Below, in pieces: positions 23,541 to 31,495 of a DNA stretch of 39,381 nucleotides. The notes under the pieces are model-generated. The model ran no database searches and was not told the origin of the DNA. It saw nothing but the letters and a program-made list of their open reading frames with translations. Source of the stretch: an uncultured Erysipelotrichaceae bacterium (lineage in GTDB: Bacteria > Bacillota_I > Bacilli_A > Erysipelotrichales > Erysipelotrichaceae); NCBI GenBank assembly GCA_902773425.1, contig CACYEP010000064.1, positions 1 to 39,381 of the forward strand, written 5' to 3'. The stretch's first letter is position 1. The number at the start of each line of letters is the position of its first letter. A program made the position numbers and the translations under genes.

Positions 23541-24335
23541 CTAAGCCTGTGCAAGACCTTTTTGACGCGCAAATTCAGCCGCTCCGAGCGCACCCATCAG
23601 CTGCGGGTCCGTCGGAAGATCGATAACCTTCAGTTTCAGAACATGTTCGATTGCCTGTTTCAGGCCGTCATTCTTCGCGCATCCGCCGGTCAAAGTGATG
23701 GAATCGGTCGCCCCGGCTTTCTTCGCCATGACGAAGCATCTCTTCGCAACAGCCATCTGGATGCCCGCCGCGATTTCGTTCATCGGCTTTCCTTCGCCGA
23801 CCAGCGTGATGACTTCACTTTCCGCGAATACCGTACACTGCGCCGTGATCGGAATGACATTCTTGGCGCTTAAAGATAATTTCGAGAATTCCGGAAGACT
23901 CATTTCGAAAGAACGTGCCATCGCTTCATAGAACCGTCCGGTTCCTGCCGCGCACTTATCATTCATCGCGAAGTTCTTCACGGTGCCGTCTTTGTCGACG
24001 CTGATACCCTTGACGTCCTGTCCGCCGATATCAATGATCGCCTTGACGTTCGGATCGGTCACATGCACGCCCATCGCGTGGCACGAAATCTCGGAGATGT
24101 TTTCGTCCGCGAACGGAACCTTATTACGGCCGTAGCCGGTACCGATCAGATACGCCAGTTCTTCCGAAGAATTCAGTCCGACTTTATCCAGAACTTCCTT
24201 CATCGCAATCTTTGCGCTTTCTTCCGAATTGATTTTCGATTTGATCGTTGTATCCGCGCAGATTTTTCCGTTTTCATCCAAAATAACAGCTTTTGTATAC
24301 GTACTTCCTACATCGCATCCGCCAAAATATTTCAT
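23541..24335 (-). CDS. hgdC: Acyl-CoA dehydratase activase (HgdC/BcrA-BadF family)
   Basis: A 264-residue ASKHA-fold ATPase that hydrolyses ATP to push a low-potential electron from its [4Fe-4S] cluster into the partner dehydratase or reductase. Visible marks are the N-terminal GCDVGSTYTKAVILD phosphate loop, DIGGQDVK, NDKCAAGTGRF (C128), CTVFAESEV (C167) and TGGCAKNDG. C128 and C167 are the two cysteines each monomer gives to the bridging cluster in the homodimer. It has an AAGGAGAGG site and lies between the two dehydratase-like pairs as their only activase. Confidence 0.95.
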   Translation of the reverse strand: MKYFGGCDVGSTYTKAVILDENGKICADTTIKSKINSEESAKIAMKEVLDKVGLNSSEELAYLIGTGYGRNKVPFADENISEISCHAMGVHVTDPNVKAIIDIGGQDVKGISVDKDGTVKNFAMNDKCAAGTGRFYEAMARSFEMSLPEFSKLSLSAKNVIPITAQCTVFAESEVITLVGEGKPMNEIAAGIQMAVAKRCFVMAKKAGATDSITLTGGCAKNDGLKQAIEHVLKLKVIDLPTDPQLMGALGAAEFARQKGLAQA

Positions 24336-24371
24336 ATGATTATTTCCTCTCCTTTTCAGCAGTTTTGTATT

Positions 24372-26156
24372 CTACATCGCGCTCTCGTCATCGAAGTCGA
24401 GCAGCGAGTCATCGCACGGCGTAGCTTTCATGACCGTACGCATGTATTCATTGACTTTCGCACGCATACTCTTGCGGGATACCGTGCGCGGGTCCATCAG
24501 ATCGTGTTCGATCCAGATCATGTGATAGCCCTTTTCTCTTGCCTGTTCGTCCAGGATGCCCTGCAGGGTAGACATGTTCTTGCAGGATACATGCTGGTAC
24601 ATGATGATGATATCGACATTCCAGGCTTCGCATTGTCTCCAGAGTTCATCCACGACGTTCTGATAGCCGCCGTTGGTATGACGTCTCATGACCATGCGTT
24701 CGTACAGTCTGGAAAGATCCATCAAAGCCGTTTCCTTATCTTCGGTTTCTAACGGCTTGGTGAAGTTCAGGCTTTCCATTTCAACCAGGACATCGACGCC
24801 CCAGCAGTTTGCCAGCCAGTTGGTGAAGTTCGCGTAGTAGTGTGCAGGGCACGACCAGACGATGGCTCTGTATTTCATCTTGCCCGGCCAAGCTTCTTCT
24901 TTGCGTTCATACGCGTCCAGCATCAGTTTTTGAACCTTCTTGCAGGACTTGATGACTCTCGGATCGCTTCCGCCGTCCATTTCGTAATTCCATTTACGGA
25001 ACAGTTCGTAGCTCGGACCGATGATCTGCGGGTAATCCGTCTTGTTGACTTCCCACTTTTCAAGTTCATACGCGGTTTCTTCGTTGAAACGCTTCATGCA
25101 TGTGAAGTAGTTGTTCCAGTCCCACTTTTCTCCGGTGATCCGTTCCACGAACTTGATGCACTCTTTCACGTCCTCCGTCGCGTCTTCCACGGTTTCTTCA
25201 TATTCGTAACGCACCGGGAAGGTCAGATGGAAGGTCGGAAGATCCGGGAATCTTCTGGAAACATACGAAGAAGCCATGACCGAACCGTCACAAGGCATCG
25301 AGCTGGAAATGAAGCAGCTTCCCATATGCGGAAGCGCATCGACAACCAACGCGCCGCATTCGCTCGAAGGAACCGGACAGGTATCCGCCGGCAAACCGAA
25401 GCTTTCCACCGCATCCAGATACGGAATGCAGGTCAGCTGGTCGATTTCCGATACAAGGAATACCGGCATCAGCTGATACGGAATACCCAGAAGTTTCGGG
25501 AATCCGGCCATGATCTGTCCCATGGTCATTTCATCGAACAGAACCGTCTTCTTGTTTAATTCATCGCTGTTTCCGTTCTTGCGGTCGCATTTCGCAAGGA
25601 ATACCAAGTTCTCCGCAACGTAACGGAAGATGCAATAAATCATCTCGTGGGACATTTTTAACGCTCTTCCGCGCTGTCCCATCGTATTCTTATCCATGAA
25701 CCCTACACAGCACATGTAGGAGATCATCCAGCGGTAGTAGAAGGTGGCGTTAAGCGCCGGCACCAGGTCTTTCGAGAACGTTGCCAGCAGCATTCCCCAC
25801 ATGCGTAACCATTCGTAGAAATCCACTCCGGTGTCCCGCAAGCCTCTCCATTCACGGCGTACGGTGGCCATATCGCCTGCGCGGTACAGTTTTCCGAGTT
25901 TTTTTTCTCCCTTCAGAATCAGATCCGCACGTTCTTTCATGCTCATCTTGGCAAACGACTCAAATTCCTTCTGTACACGCTTCGCGTCACTCTTGAGGTT
26001 TTTGCCCTGCCTTCCGAAGAAATCTTTCCAGTCGGTCTCCTTCAGCATTCCGCCGATGATTCCGCCGATTTCTTTCATATTAGCCGCCTGGGCTTTCCAG
26101 TCCATGCGGTTTTTCGCTTTAAAGAACGAAGGATTCGGATATTTTCTTACACTCAT
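24372..26156 (-). CDS. 2-hydroxyacyl-CoA-dehydratase-like large subunit, pair 1
   Basis: A 594-residue HgdA/HgdB-superfamily protein, longer than classical subunits because of an N-terminal extension of about 200 residues rich in Lys, Trp and Tyr. Candidate cluster ligands are DTCPVPSSECG (C260, C267), SMPCDGSV (C289) and HVSCKNMS near residue 540, matching the positions in the pair-2 protein. Conserved segments include AIVWSCPAHYYANFTNWLAN and the DPRTVSRKSMRAKVNEYMRT region. It starts 1 bp after the pair-1 small subunit. Catalysis may be dehydration, as in amino-acid fermenters, or reduction, as in benzoyl-CoA reductases; sequence alone does not decide. Confidence 0.84.
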   Translation of the reverse strand: MSVRKYPNPSFFKAKNRMDWKAQAANMKEIGGIIGGMLKETDWKDFFGRQGKNLKSDAKRVQKEFESFAKMSMKERADLILKGEKKLGKLYRAGDMATVRREWRGLRDTGVDFYEWLRMWGMLLATFSKDLVPALNATFYYRWMISYMCCVGFMDKNTMGQRGRALKMSHEMIYCIFRYVAENLVFLAKCDRKNGNSDELNKKTVLFDEMTMGQIMAGFPKLLGIPYQLMPVFLVSEIDQLTCIPYLDAVESFGLPADTCPVPSSECGALVVDALPHMGSCFISSSMPCDGSVMASSYVSRRFPDLPTFHLTFPVRYEYEETVEDATEDVKECIKFVERITGEKWDWNNYFTCMKRFNEETAYELEKWEVNKTDYPQIIGPSYELFRKWNYEMDGGSDPRVIKSCKKVQKLMLDAYERKEEAWPGKMKYRAIVWSCPAHYYANFTNWLANCWGVDVLVEMESLNFTKPLETEDKETALMDLSRLYERMVMRRHTNGGYQNVVDELWRQCEAWNVDIIIMYQHVSCKNMSTLQGILDEQAREKGYHMIWIEHDLMDPRTVSRKSMRAKVNEYMRTVMKATPCDDSLLDFDDESAM

Positions 26157-26157
26157 G

Positions 26158-27378
26158 TTACGCTTCCTCCTTCTTGGCTTTTTCCGCGTTGTTCTTATGA
26201 ATCTTCTTGATTTCCAAAGATTCCACGAATGCCTGGAACCGGGTTCTTAACTGTCCCGAGGAACGGGCATTGTACGGGCGGTCGATGGATAAGACCGGCC
26301 AGCCCATCTCTTCGCTCATGATATGTGTGACCAGAGCTCTTTCAAATCCCCAGAAATCACAGAACTTCATCTGTTCGTAGATAATGCCGTCCGCCTTGAA
26401 TTCCTTCGCCAGACGGTCGGCGGTTGTACGGCGCTGCTGCACCTTCTCATCCGAGATGTAGCGCGCGCATTCGCTGTGTTCCATATAGAAGCGGCAAATC
26501 TGATCCAATGCCGGCTCTTCATCGTTTAATTCGATGACTTCCCTTCCCGGCGTCGATCCGTAGCAATACCGGTCAGATACTACCAAGGCACCGCATTCCT
26601 CGATCAATTTCGTCAGGGACGGATCATCGATTTCGCTTCCGACGATGGATACGCGTGCACGGAACCACGGCTTCGGATCCGGCTTGCGCGTCTTTAATTC
26701 TTCCAGTGTCTCTTCCAGATACGGAAGGATCAGATACTTCGGACATGTGTAGCTCACCAGATTCAGAATGTGATACTCATATCCGGTGATGACCGGGTTA
26801 TCCGCCTTGCGCATTTCCCCGATCTCCGTCAAAATCCGGCAAACCTTATTGTGTTCTTCCACGGCTTTCCGGATTGCGGCATCGCTTGTATCCACACCGA
26901 GATTCTTCTCCATGACATCCAGCAGCCGGATACGCATCTGTTTGACATAGGAGCGCACGGAATAATCTTCGACCTTATACGGCATATCCGTATGGGTGAC
27001 GAAGAAGTTTTCCTTGCTGTTCATCTTCAGGATCTCAAAGTGTTCATAGAAGCGGTTCATCATAGAACAGGCATCTACGCCTGCCAATCCGTCTAAGAAT
27101 TGGTATCCTCCTTCAATTCCGCGTTCCACCAGCGAACGGGCAAACTCGCATGTGTAGTTGGACATGTAGTATGTCGCAATATCAATGGAGCCCGTTCTCG
27201 GCGCGCGCAAACGCACCGAAAAACATCTGTCAACGTTCAAAAGGACTTCCGGAATGTGATAACACGTATATCCGACAGCCAGTTTCCCGTCTTGTTTTGC
27301 CTTCTCCACCAACTCATTATCGGCATTGTCGAGCAGGTTTTCGAAGTAAATCAAGTGTTTAAGGTCTCGCAATCTCAC
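26158..27378 (-). CDS. 2-hydroxyacyl-CoA-dehydratase-like small subunit (HgdB type), pair 1
   Basis: A 406-residue HgdB-type protein. Probable [4Fe-4S] cysteines are NYTCEFARS (C77), VDACSMMN (C104) and QMKFCDFWGFE (C340), the last being a strong family mark. GYTCYHIPEVLL (C39), SDRYCYGS and SGQLRTRFQAFVESLEI are shared with the pair-2 protein at 21407-22609, so the two pairs arose by duplication of a gene pair. It lies 10 bp after cooC and 1 bp before its large subunit, in the order small-large for both pairs. Confidence 0.88.
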   Translation of the reverse strand: MRLRDLKHLIYFENLLDNADNELVEKAKQDGKLAVGYTCYHIPEVLLNVDRCFSVRLRAPRTGSIDIATYYMSNYTCEFARSLVERGIEGGYQFLDGLAGVDACSMMNRFYEHFEILKMNSKENFFVTHTDMPYKVEDYSVRSYVKQMRIRLLDVMEKNLGVDTSDAAIRKAVEEHNKVCRILTEIGEMRKADNPVITGYEYHILNLVSYTCPKYLILPYLEETLEELKTRKPDPKPWFRARVSIVGSEIDDPSLTKLIEECGALVVSDRYCYGSTPGREVIELNDEEPALDQICRFYMEHSECARYISDEKVQQRRTTADRLAKEFKADGIIYEQMKFCDFWGFERALVTHIMSEEMGWPVLSIDRPYNARSSGQLRTRFQAFVESLEIKKIHKNNAEKAKKEEA

Positions 27379-27388
27379 CGCCTCCTTT

Positions 27389-28168
27389 TTATAGCAATCC
27401 CAGTTTTTCCAATGCGGATTTAGCGCCCCGCATCACCGGCGAATCTTCACTTAATTCAAATACACTGTCTCCGCGGATATCATTGTACGCGTGATTTTCG
27501 TCGCTTCCGATTACGGTCAGAAGCTCGATTCCGTCTTCTTCAAGACGCTTCACGGTGCCCGCTTTTTCCAGCACATCCATATCGTATACGCGGTTGATGA
27601 TGGCTCCGCACTTTTCGTACATGACCAGCTCATCCGCCACTTTCTTGATGGTCTCGACGACTTGGATTCCTTTTCTGGAAGGATCCGAGATCAGCACCAG
27701 ATGCGTAACCTTTTCCATGACCCTACGGTTGATCTGTTCGATTCCCGCCTCGCCGTCGATTACGACATAATCAAAATCGGACGCCAGCAGATTGATGACT
27801 TCCTTCAGATACGCGTTGACCTTGCAATAGCACCCGGCAGCTTCCGGTCTTCCGATGGCCAGAAAGGAAAACGCGCGGTTTTCAACCATCGTGTCAAAAA
27901 TACGGAACCTAGCTTCATTCAGCATCTCGATTGCTGCCTTAGGTTCCCCGTTTTCCACGCGTGTAACGATTGTTTTGCGGATATCATCCAATGTCTCCTT
28001 GACCTCGACTCCGAGTGCAGTCGACAAACCGATTGCCGGGTCCGCGTCGATAGCCAGAATTCTTGCGTCCGGGTGTGCCTCAACTAAAAGCCGCACAAAA
28101 GCAGACGAAATAGATGTCTTCCCAACCCCGCCTTTGCCGGATACGGCAATAATACTTGTTTTTCCCAT
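27389..28168 (-). CDS. cooC: CooC-type nickel-insertion ATPase
   Basis: A 259-residue MinD/ParA-like P-loop ATPase. It has the deviant Walker A GKGGVGKTS (residues 11-19), DADPAIGLS and FDYVVIDGEAGIEQINRR. The diagnostic mark is the CxC motif in GRPEAAGCYCKVN (C113, C115), the metal-binding pair of CooC, which loads nickel into CO dehydrogenase and acetyl-CoA synthase. No target of that kind is in the window. It is the first gene of the operon and has its own promoter region after the secDF terminator. The ribosome binding site (AAGGA) is about 13 bp from the ATG, a little far. Confidence 0.9.
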   Translation of the reverse strand: MGKTSIIAVSGKGGVGKTSISSAFVRLLVEAHPDARILAIDADPAIGLSTALGVEVKETLDDIRKTIVTRVENGEPKAAIEMLNEARFRIFDTMVENRAFSFLAIGRPEAAGCYCKVNAYLKEVINLLASDFDYVVIDGEAGIEQINRRVMEKVTHLVLISDPSRKGIQVVETIKKVADELVMYEKCGAIINRVYDMDVLEKAGTVKRLEEDGIELLTVIGSDENHAYNDIRGDSVFELSEDSPVMRGAKSALEKLGLL

Positions 28169-28190
28169 AATTATAATGCTTTCCTTGTCT

Positions 28191-28217
28191 TGATAATTGT
28201 ATCACGAATACTAATCA
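28191..28217 (-). promoter_or_regulatory. Promoter with overlapping imperfect dyad upstream of cooC
   Basis: The extended -10 TGATACAAT (TACAAT at 28196-28201) lies inside an imperfect inverted repeat. On the plus strand TGATAATTGTAT (28191-28202) and ATACTAATCA (28208-28217) pair as TGAT/ATCA and GTAT/ATAC around CACGA. The -35 region is weak, as in regulated promoters. A repressor or metal sensor could bind here; no sensor gene is in the operon. Confidence 0.4.
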
Positions 28218-28248
28218 TAAATGAATAGTCTGAGAAATATTTCATAAT

Positions 28249-28274
28249 AAAAAAACAGGCCCTTACGAGCCTGT
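28249..28274 (-). terminator. Rho-independent terminator after secDF
   Basis: An 8-bp stem (ACAGGCTC / GGGCCTGT, with one G-T pair) and a GTAA tetraloop are followed by six or more T on the minus strand, about 10 bp after the secDF stop. It separates secDF from the cooC operon. Confidence 0.9.
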
Positions 28275-28283
28275 CGGAATGAT

Positions 28284-30602
28284 TTAGCGGATATCGTTGA
28301 TTCCCGGAACGATGAATTCTTCCAGTTCCGTGGACTTCTTGGTCTTTTTCTTCTTGGCCTTCGGCTTTTCACGCATGCGGATCTGATACCAAACCTGCGG
28401 AGCGATGAATAACGAAGATACCGTACCTGCGAACATACCCACCAATAACGCGAAGTTGAACGTGAAGATGGAAGAGCTTCCGAAGATCAATAACGCCAAT
28501 ACCGGAAGAACGGTGGATACGGTCGAACTGATCGAAGTATCGAAGGTGTTCGCCAGCGCCTGGTTTACAACACTCTTCAGCATCGCCGGAGTTTCCTTCT
28601 GTCCGTGACGTTCGTTGAGTTCGTTACGGATGCGGTCGAAGACGATGATCGAGTTATTGATGGAGTAACCGATGATTGCCAGGAATACCGCAATCAGATC
28701 GGAGTTTACTTCAAAGTTGAAGATGACAAATACCGCGAATACCATCGCAATATCGTGAATCAATGCGACGATGGCACCTAACGCGAAATCCCAGCGGAAC
28801 CGGATGGAAATGTACGCGAGCATGCAGATCCATGCCAGAATTGTCAGATAAACCGCGTTGCGGACCAGGGTCTTGCCGACCATCGGCGTAACAACGGAAT
28901 CGGAAACTTCATGTCCGTAGTGTTCCTGCAAGGAAGTCTTCAGAGCCGTTAAGGATTCCTGATCCAGCGATTCTTTCAGGATTACGCTGGCACCGGTGTT
29001 GTTGTCGCCCATGAACTGGATTTTGTTCGGAGTATAGCCCAACGCCGTAAATGTGGTGTTGATTTCTTCTTCGGTCAATGCGTTATCCGCTTCCAGCGTC
29101 AAACGTGTACCGGAAGAGAAGTCGATACCTAAGTTGACGCCTTCCTTGCCTGCCGCGGAACGTCCTACCAGCATGACAAAGAATAATGCCAGAACAACGC
29201 ACGCAGAAATCACAAACTTCTTCGCATGCTTGACGAAATCAAACTTGCTGAACGGATTTACGTAGGAAGGCTTTTCGCCCTTGACCAGATCCGGGACCTG
29301 ATCATTCTTGACCGCGAACCATTCCGGATGACCTTCGAAGTATCCCGAACCGGCCATAAGGTTCATTAATAAGCGGACCATGAGGATGTTGATGACAACC
29401 GTGCAGAACAGCGTCAGCATTAACATCGTCGCGAATCCCTTGACGGAACCTGTACCGAAGATGTACATGATGAATGCTGCGATGAAGGTTGTTAACTGTG
29501 CGTCGATGATTGCCGCCAGAGAAGTCTTCTGGGATGCCGGAACAGCCGAAGAAAGCTTCTTGCCGGAATACAGTTCCTCTTTCAGACGTTCAAACGTGAT
29601 GATGTTGGAGTCAACCGCCATACCGACACCGAGAACCAACGCCGCGATGCCCGGAAGCGTGAATACGCCGCCCATCAGCTTGTAGATGAATAAGACAGCC
29701 AATACGTAGAACGGTAAGGTTGCCGCGCTGACAACACCTGCCAGACGGTAACGGATGATCATGAATACCATAACCAATAAGATACCGATGCCGCCCGCGA
29801 TCATGGTCTTCGAATATGCCGAAGTACCGAGTTCCGCGGATACAACATTCGAATAGATTTCGGTTAATTTTACCGGCAGAGAACCGGAATTGATCAGGTT
29901 GGCGAGAAGTCTTGCCTCATCTTCCGTGAAGTTTCCCTGGATGATCGCGTCTCCGTTGATTCCCGAAGATACGGTCGCCGCGCTGATATACGCCGGGTCC
30001 TGACCCAATTGCTGTTTCTGGTATTCCGCCTGATAACTGTCGGTTTCTTCATCGAAGTCCAGCCATACAACCATTAAACGGTCCGTGGTGGTTGCGACTT
30101 CGGAAGTCACCTTGTAGAACGTATCGTTATCCGCGATTTTTAAGGAAACGATCGGTGCGCCGTTTTCATATGCCAGGCTTGCGCCGCCTTCCTTCAAAAC
30201 GGATGCGTCCATCAAAAGCTTGTCACTCGAATCACGGAACGTTAAGTTCGCGGTGCTGGAAATGACCGAACGGGCTTCATCCTGGTTCTTGACACCGGCG
30301 AGCTGAACACGGATCTGATGATCACCTTCGACGGTGATTTCCGGTTCGCTGACACCTAACACATTGATACGTTTCTGAATGGAAGCAACGACTGCGTTCA
30401 TATCCGGCAGTTCAGCTCCCTCTTCGAGCGGAGACACATCGTAGGCGATTTCAAAGCCGCCCTGTAAGTCCAGACCGAGATTCATGGTGTTGACGGTTTT
30501 GCCCGCGAAAATAGCCGTGAGCAGAAGCATCAATGCCATGATTCCGACAAACAGTCCCAGTTTGACGGAATTCCGGTCGGAACGGTTTCCACTTGTTTTC
30601 AT
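28284..30602 (-). CDS. secDF: Protein-export membrane protein SecDF (fused SecD and SecF)
   Basis: SecDF uses the proton-motive force to help pull secreted proteins out of SecYEG. The 772-residue protein is a natural fusion: the SecD half has MNLGLDLQGGFEIAYD near residue 42 and a large extracellular P1 domain followed by six spans, and the SecF half has VNLGIDFSSGTRL near 490 and six more spans, ending in a Lys-rich tail (KPKAKKKKTKKS). Single-chain SecDF is common in Bacillota. It overlaps the comN-like gene by 4 bp. Confidence 0.95.
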   Translation of the reverse strand: MKTSGNRSDRNSVKLGLFVGIMALMLLLTAIFAGKTVNTMNLGLDLQGGFEIAYDVSPLEEGAELPDMNAVVASIQKRINVLGVSEPEITVEGDHQIRVQLAGVKNQDEARSVISSTANLTFRDSSDKLLMDASVLKEGGASLAYENGAPIVSLKIADNDTFYKVTSEVATTTDRLMVVWLDFDEETDSYQAEYQKQQLGQDPAYISAATVSSGINGDAIIQGNFTEDEARLLANLINSGSLPVKLTEIYSNVVSAELGTSAYSKTMIAGGIGILLVMVFMIIRYRLAGVVSAATLPFYVLAVLFIYKLMGGVFTLPGIAALVLGVGMAVDSNIITFERLKEELYSGKKLSSAVPASQKTSLAAIIDAQLTTFIAAFIMYIFGTGSVKGFATMLMLTLFCTVVINILMVRLLMNLMAGSGYFEGHPEWFAVKNDQVPDLVKGEKPSYVNPFSKFDFVKHAKKFVISACVVLALFFVMLVGRSAAGKEGVNLGIDFSSGTRLTLEADNALTEEEINTTFTALGYTPNKIQFMGDNNTGASVILKESLDQESLTALKTSLQEHYGHEVSDSVVTPMVGKTLVRNAVYLTILAWICMLAYISIRFRWDFALGAIVALIHDIAMVFAVFVIFNFEVNSDLIAVFLAIIGYSINNSIIVFDRIRNELNERHGQKETPAMLKSVVNQALANTFDTSISSTVSTVLPVLALLIFGSSSIFTFNFALLVGMFAGTVSSLFIAPQVWYQIRMREKPKAKKKKTKKSTELEEFIVPGINDIR

Positions 30603-30886
30603 AATTCATTCCTCCCTAATAAGTCATCAATTTCATTCATATTCATCGTAGCGCCTTCGGTTAACGCAAGACGCGTCAGATTTGCGATTACATCTTCGGC
30701 CTTGATCTTAAAAATCTTATCGACTGCCTCGGATGCGTGTACGGGAACTTTGTCCTTCCAGATGCCGTGAACGACCGCATAGACAAAATCTTCCAGGGAG
30801 AGACCCGGGAGTTCCTTTCGCTTGAGCATATTCCATTTCAATGCCAAGGCATAATGGATGTCAGGATCTAAGGTTCTTTCAGACAT
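30599..30886 (-). CDS. ComN-like post-transcriptional regulator
   Basis: A 95-residue all-helical protein (MSERTLDPDIHYALALKW...). The pattern LEDFVYAVVHGIWKDKVP and VDKIFKIKAEDVIANLTRLAL fits the small post-transcriptional-regulator family of B. subtilis ComN, which is also encoded next to secDF there and acts at the division site with DivIVA. The match is by pattern and gene order, so function is inferred. It leads the comN-secDF unit. Confidence 0.65.
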   Translation of the reverse strand: MSERTLDPDIHYALALKWNMLKRKELPGLSLEDFVYAVVHGIWKDKVPVHASEAVDKIFKIKAEDVIANLTRLALTEGATMNMNEIDDLLGRNEL

Positions 30887-30909
30887 AGCGCAACTCCGTA
30901 CATCCGTAA

Positions 30910-30938
30910 ATTATATAACAAAGATTCCTGAATGAACA
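30910..30938 (-). promoter_or_regulatory. Promoter candidate for comN-secDF
   Basis: A perfect TATAAT (30910-30915) lies 24 bp before the comN-like ATG, with TGTTCA (30933-30938) as a modest -35 at 17 bp. The 130-bp gap (30887-31015) is divergent and shared with the Lrp-type gene. A plus-strand promoter for the latter (TTACAG-17-TAATAC or TTGCGT-17-TATTCT, about 30966-31000) is possible but uncertain. Confidence 0.5.
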
Positions 30939-31015
30939 GTACGAACTTTCCTTTAAAAACCTTTGCGTTACAGCCTTTCCGGTACTATTCTAATACCTGT
31001 AAGGAGACCGGCATT

Positions 31016-31495
31016 ATGGACAAACTGTTAAACTTATTGGAAAATAACGCCCGCATCAAACTGGAAGACCTCTGCGTACTTTTAGACAAGAGTCCCGAAG
31101 AAGTCACCGCGATGATGGATGAGGCGTTAAGGGAAGGCCTGATCTTAGGCTATAAAACACTGATTGACTGGGAAAAAGCGGGTTCCACCCACGTGGAAGC
31201 CTTCATTGAGCTTCACGTATCTCCGAAAAAATCTCACGGGTTCGATGAAATCGCGGAAACGATCGCGCGTTACGAAGAAGTTGACAGCGTATACCTCATG
31301 AGCGGATCATACGATCTTCTTCTGTCCGTTCACGGAAAGAGCTTCCAGGATATCGCATTCTTTGTCGCCAAGCGCTTATCGACTCTGGACGATGTCTTAC
31401 AGACTTCTACAAGTTTCTTGTTAAAAGCCTACAAGCGTCAGGGAAATCTGGTAGGAATTGCCGAAGAAGACAGCCGGGAAAAGTTCTTCCTATGA
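31016..31495 (+). CDS. Lrp/AsnC-family transcriptional regulator
   Basis: A 159-residue regulator with a short N-terminal winged helix (MDKLLNLLENNARIKLEDL ... SPEEVTAMMDEAL) and a C-terminal RAM/ligand-binding domain (VEAFIELHVSPKKSHGFDE ... VDSVYLMSGSYDLLLSVHG). The frame opens earlier at 30932, but the ATG at 31016 has AAGGAG before it and a natural start. It overlaps the aminotransferase start by 4 bp. Regulators of this type commonly sense amino acids and control the adjoining aminotransferase and themselves. Confidence 0.9.
   Translation: MDKLLNLLENNARIKLEDLCVLLDKSPEEVTAMMDEALREGLILGYKTLIDWEKAGSTHVEAFIELHVSPKKSHGFDEIAETIARYEEVDSVYLMSGSYDLLLSVHGKSFQDIAFFVAKRLSTLDDVLQTSTSFLLKAYKRQGNLVGIAEEDSREKFFL

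Noticed and set aside
24840-25559. 239-residue plus-strand ORF opposite the pair-1 large subunit (and similar long antisense ORFs at 14262-14807, 23268-23873 and 27491-28087)
   Set aside because: All are shadows of strongly supported minus-strand genes and lack ribosome binding sites or family features.
15107-28168. Interpreting the cluster as a classical amino-acid (Stickland/glutamate) dehydratase operon
   Set aside because: The CoA transferase, 2-hydroxyacid dehydrogenase, Etf and acyl-CoA dehydrogenase genes that define those pathways are absent, and nickel proteins are present; it is not excluded that partners lie elsewhere.
30932-31015. Longer start for the Lrp-type regulator at 30932
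   Set aside because: The ATG at 31016 has AAGGAG and the normal N-terminus, and the extra 28 residues cover the likely promoter region.
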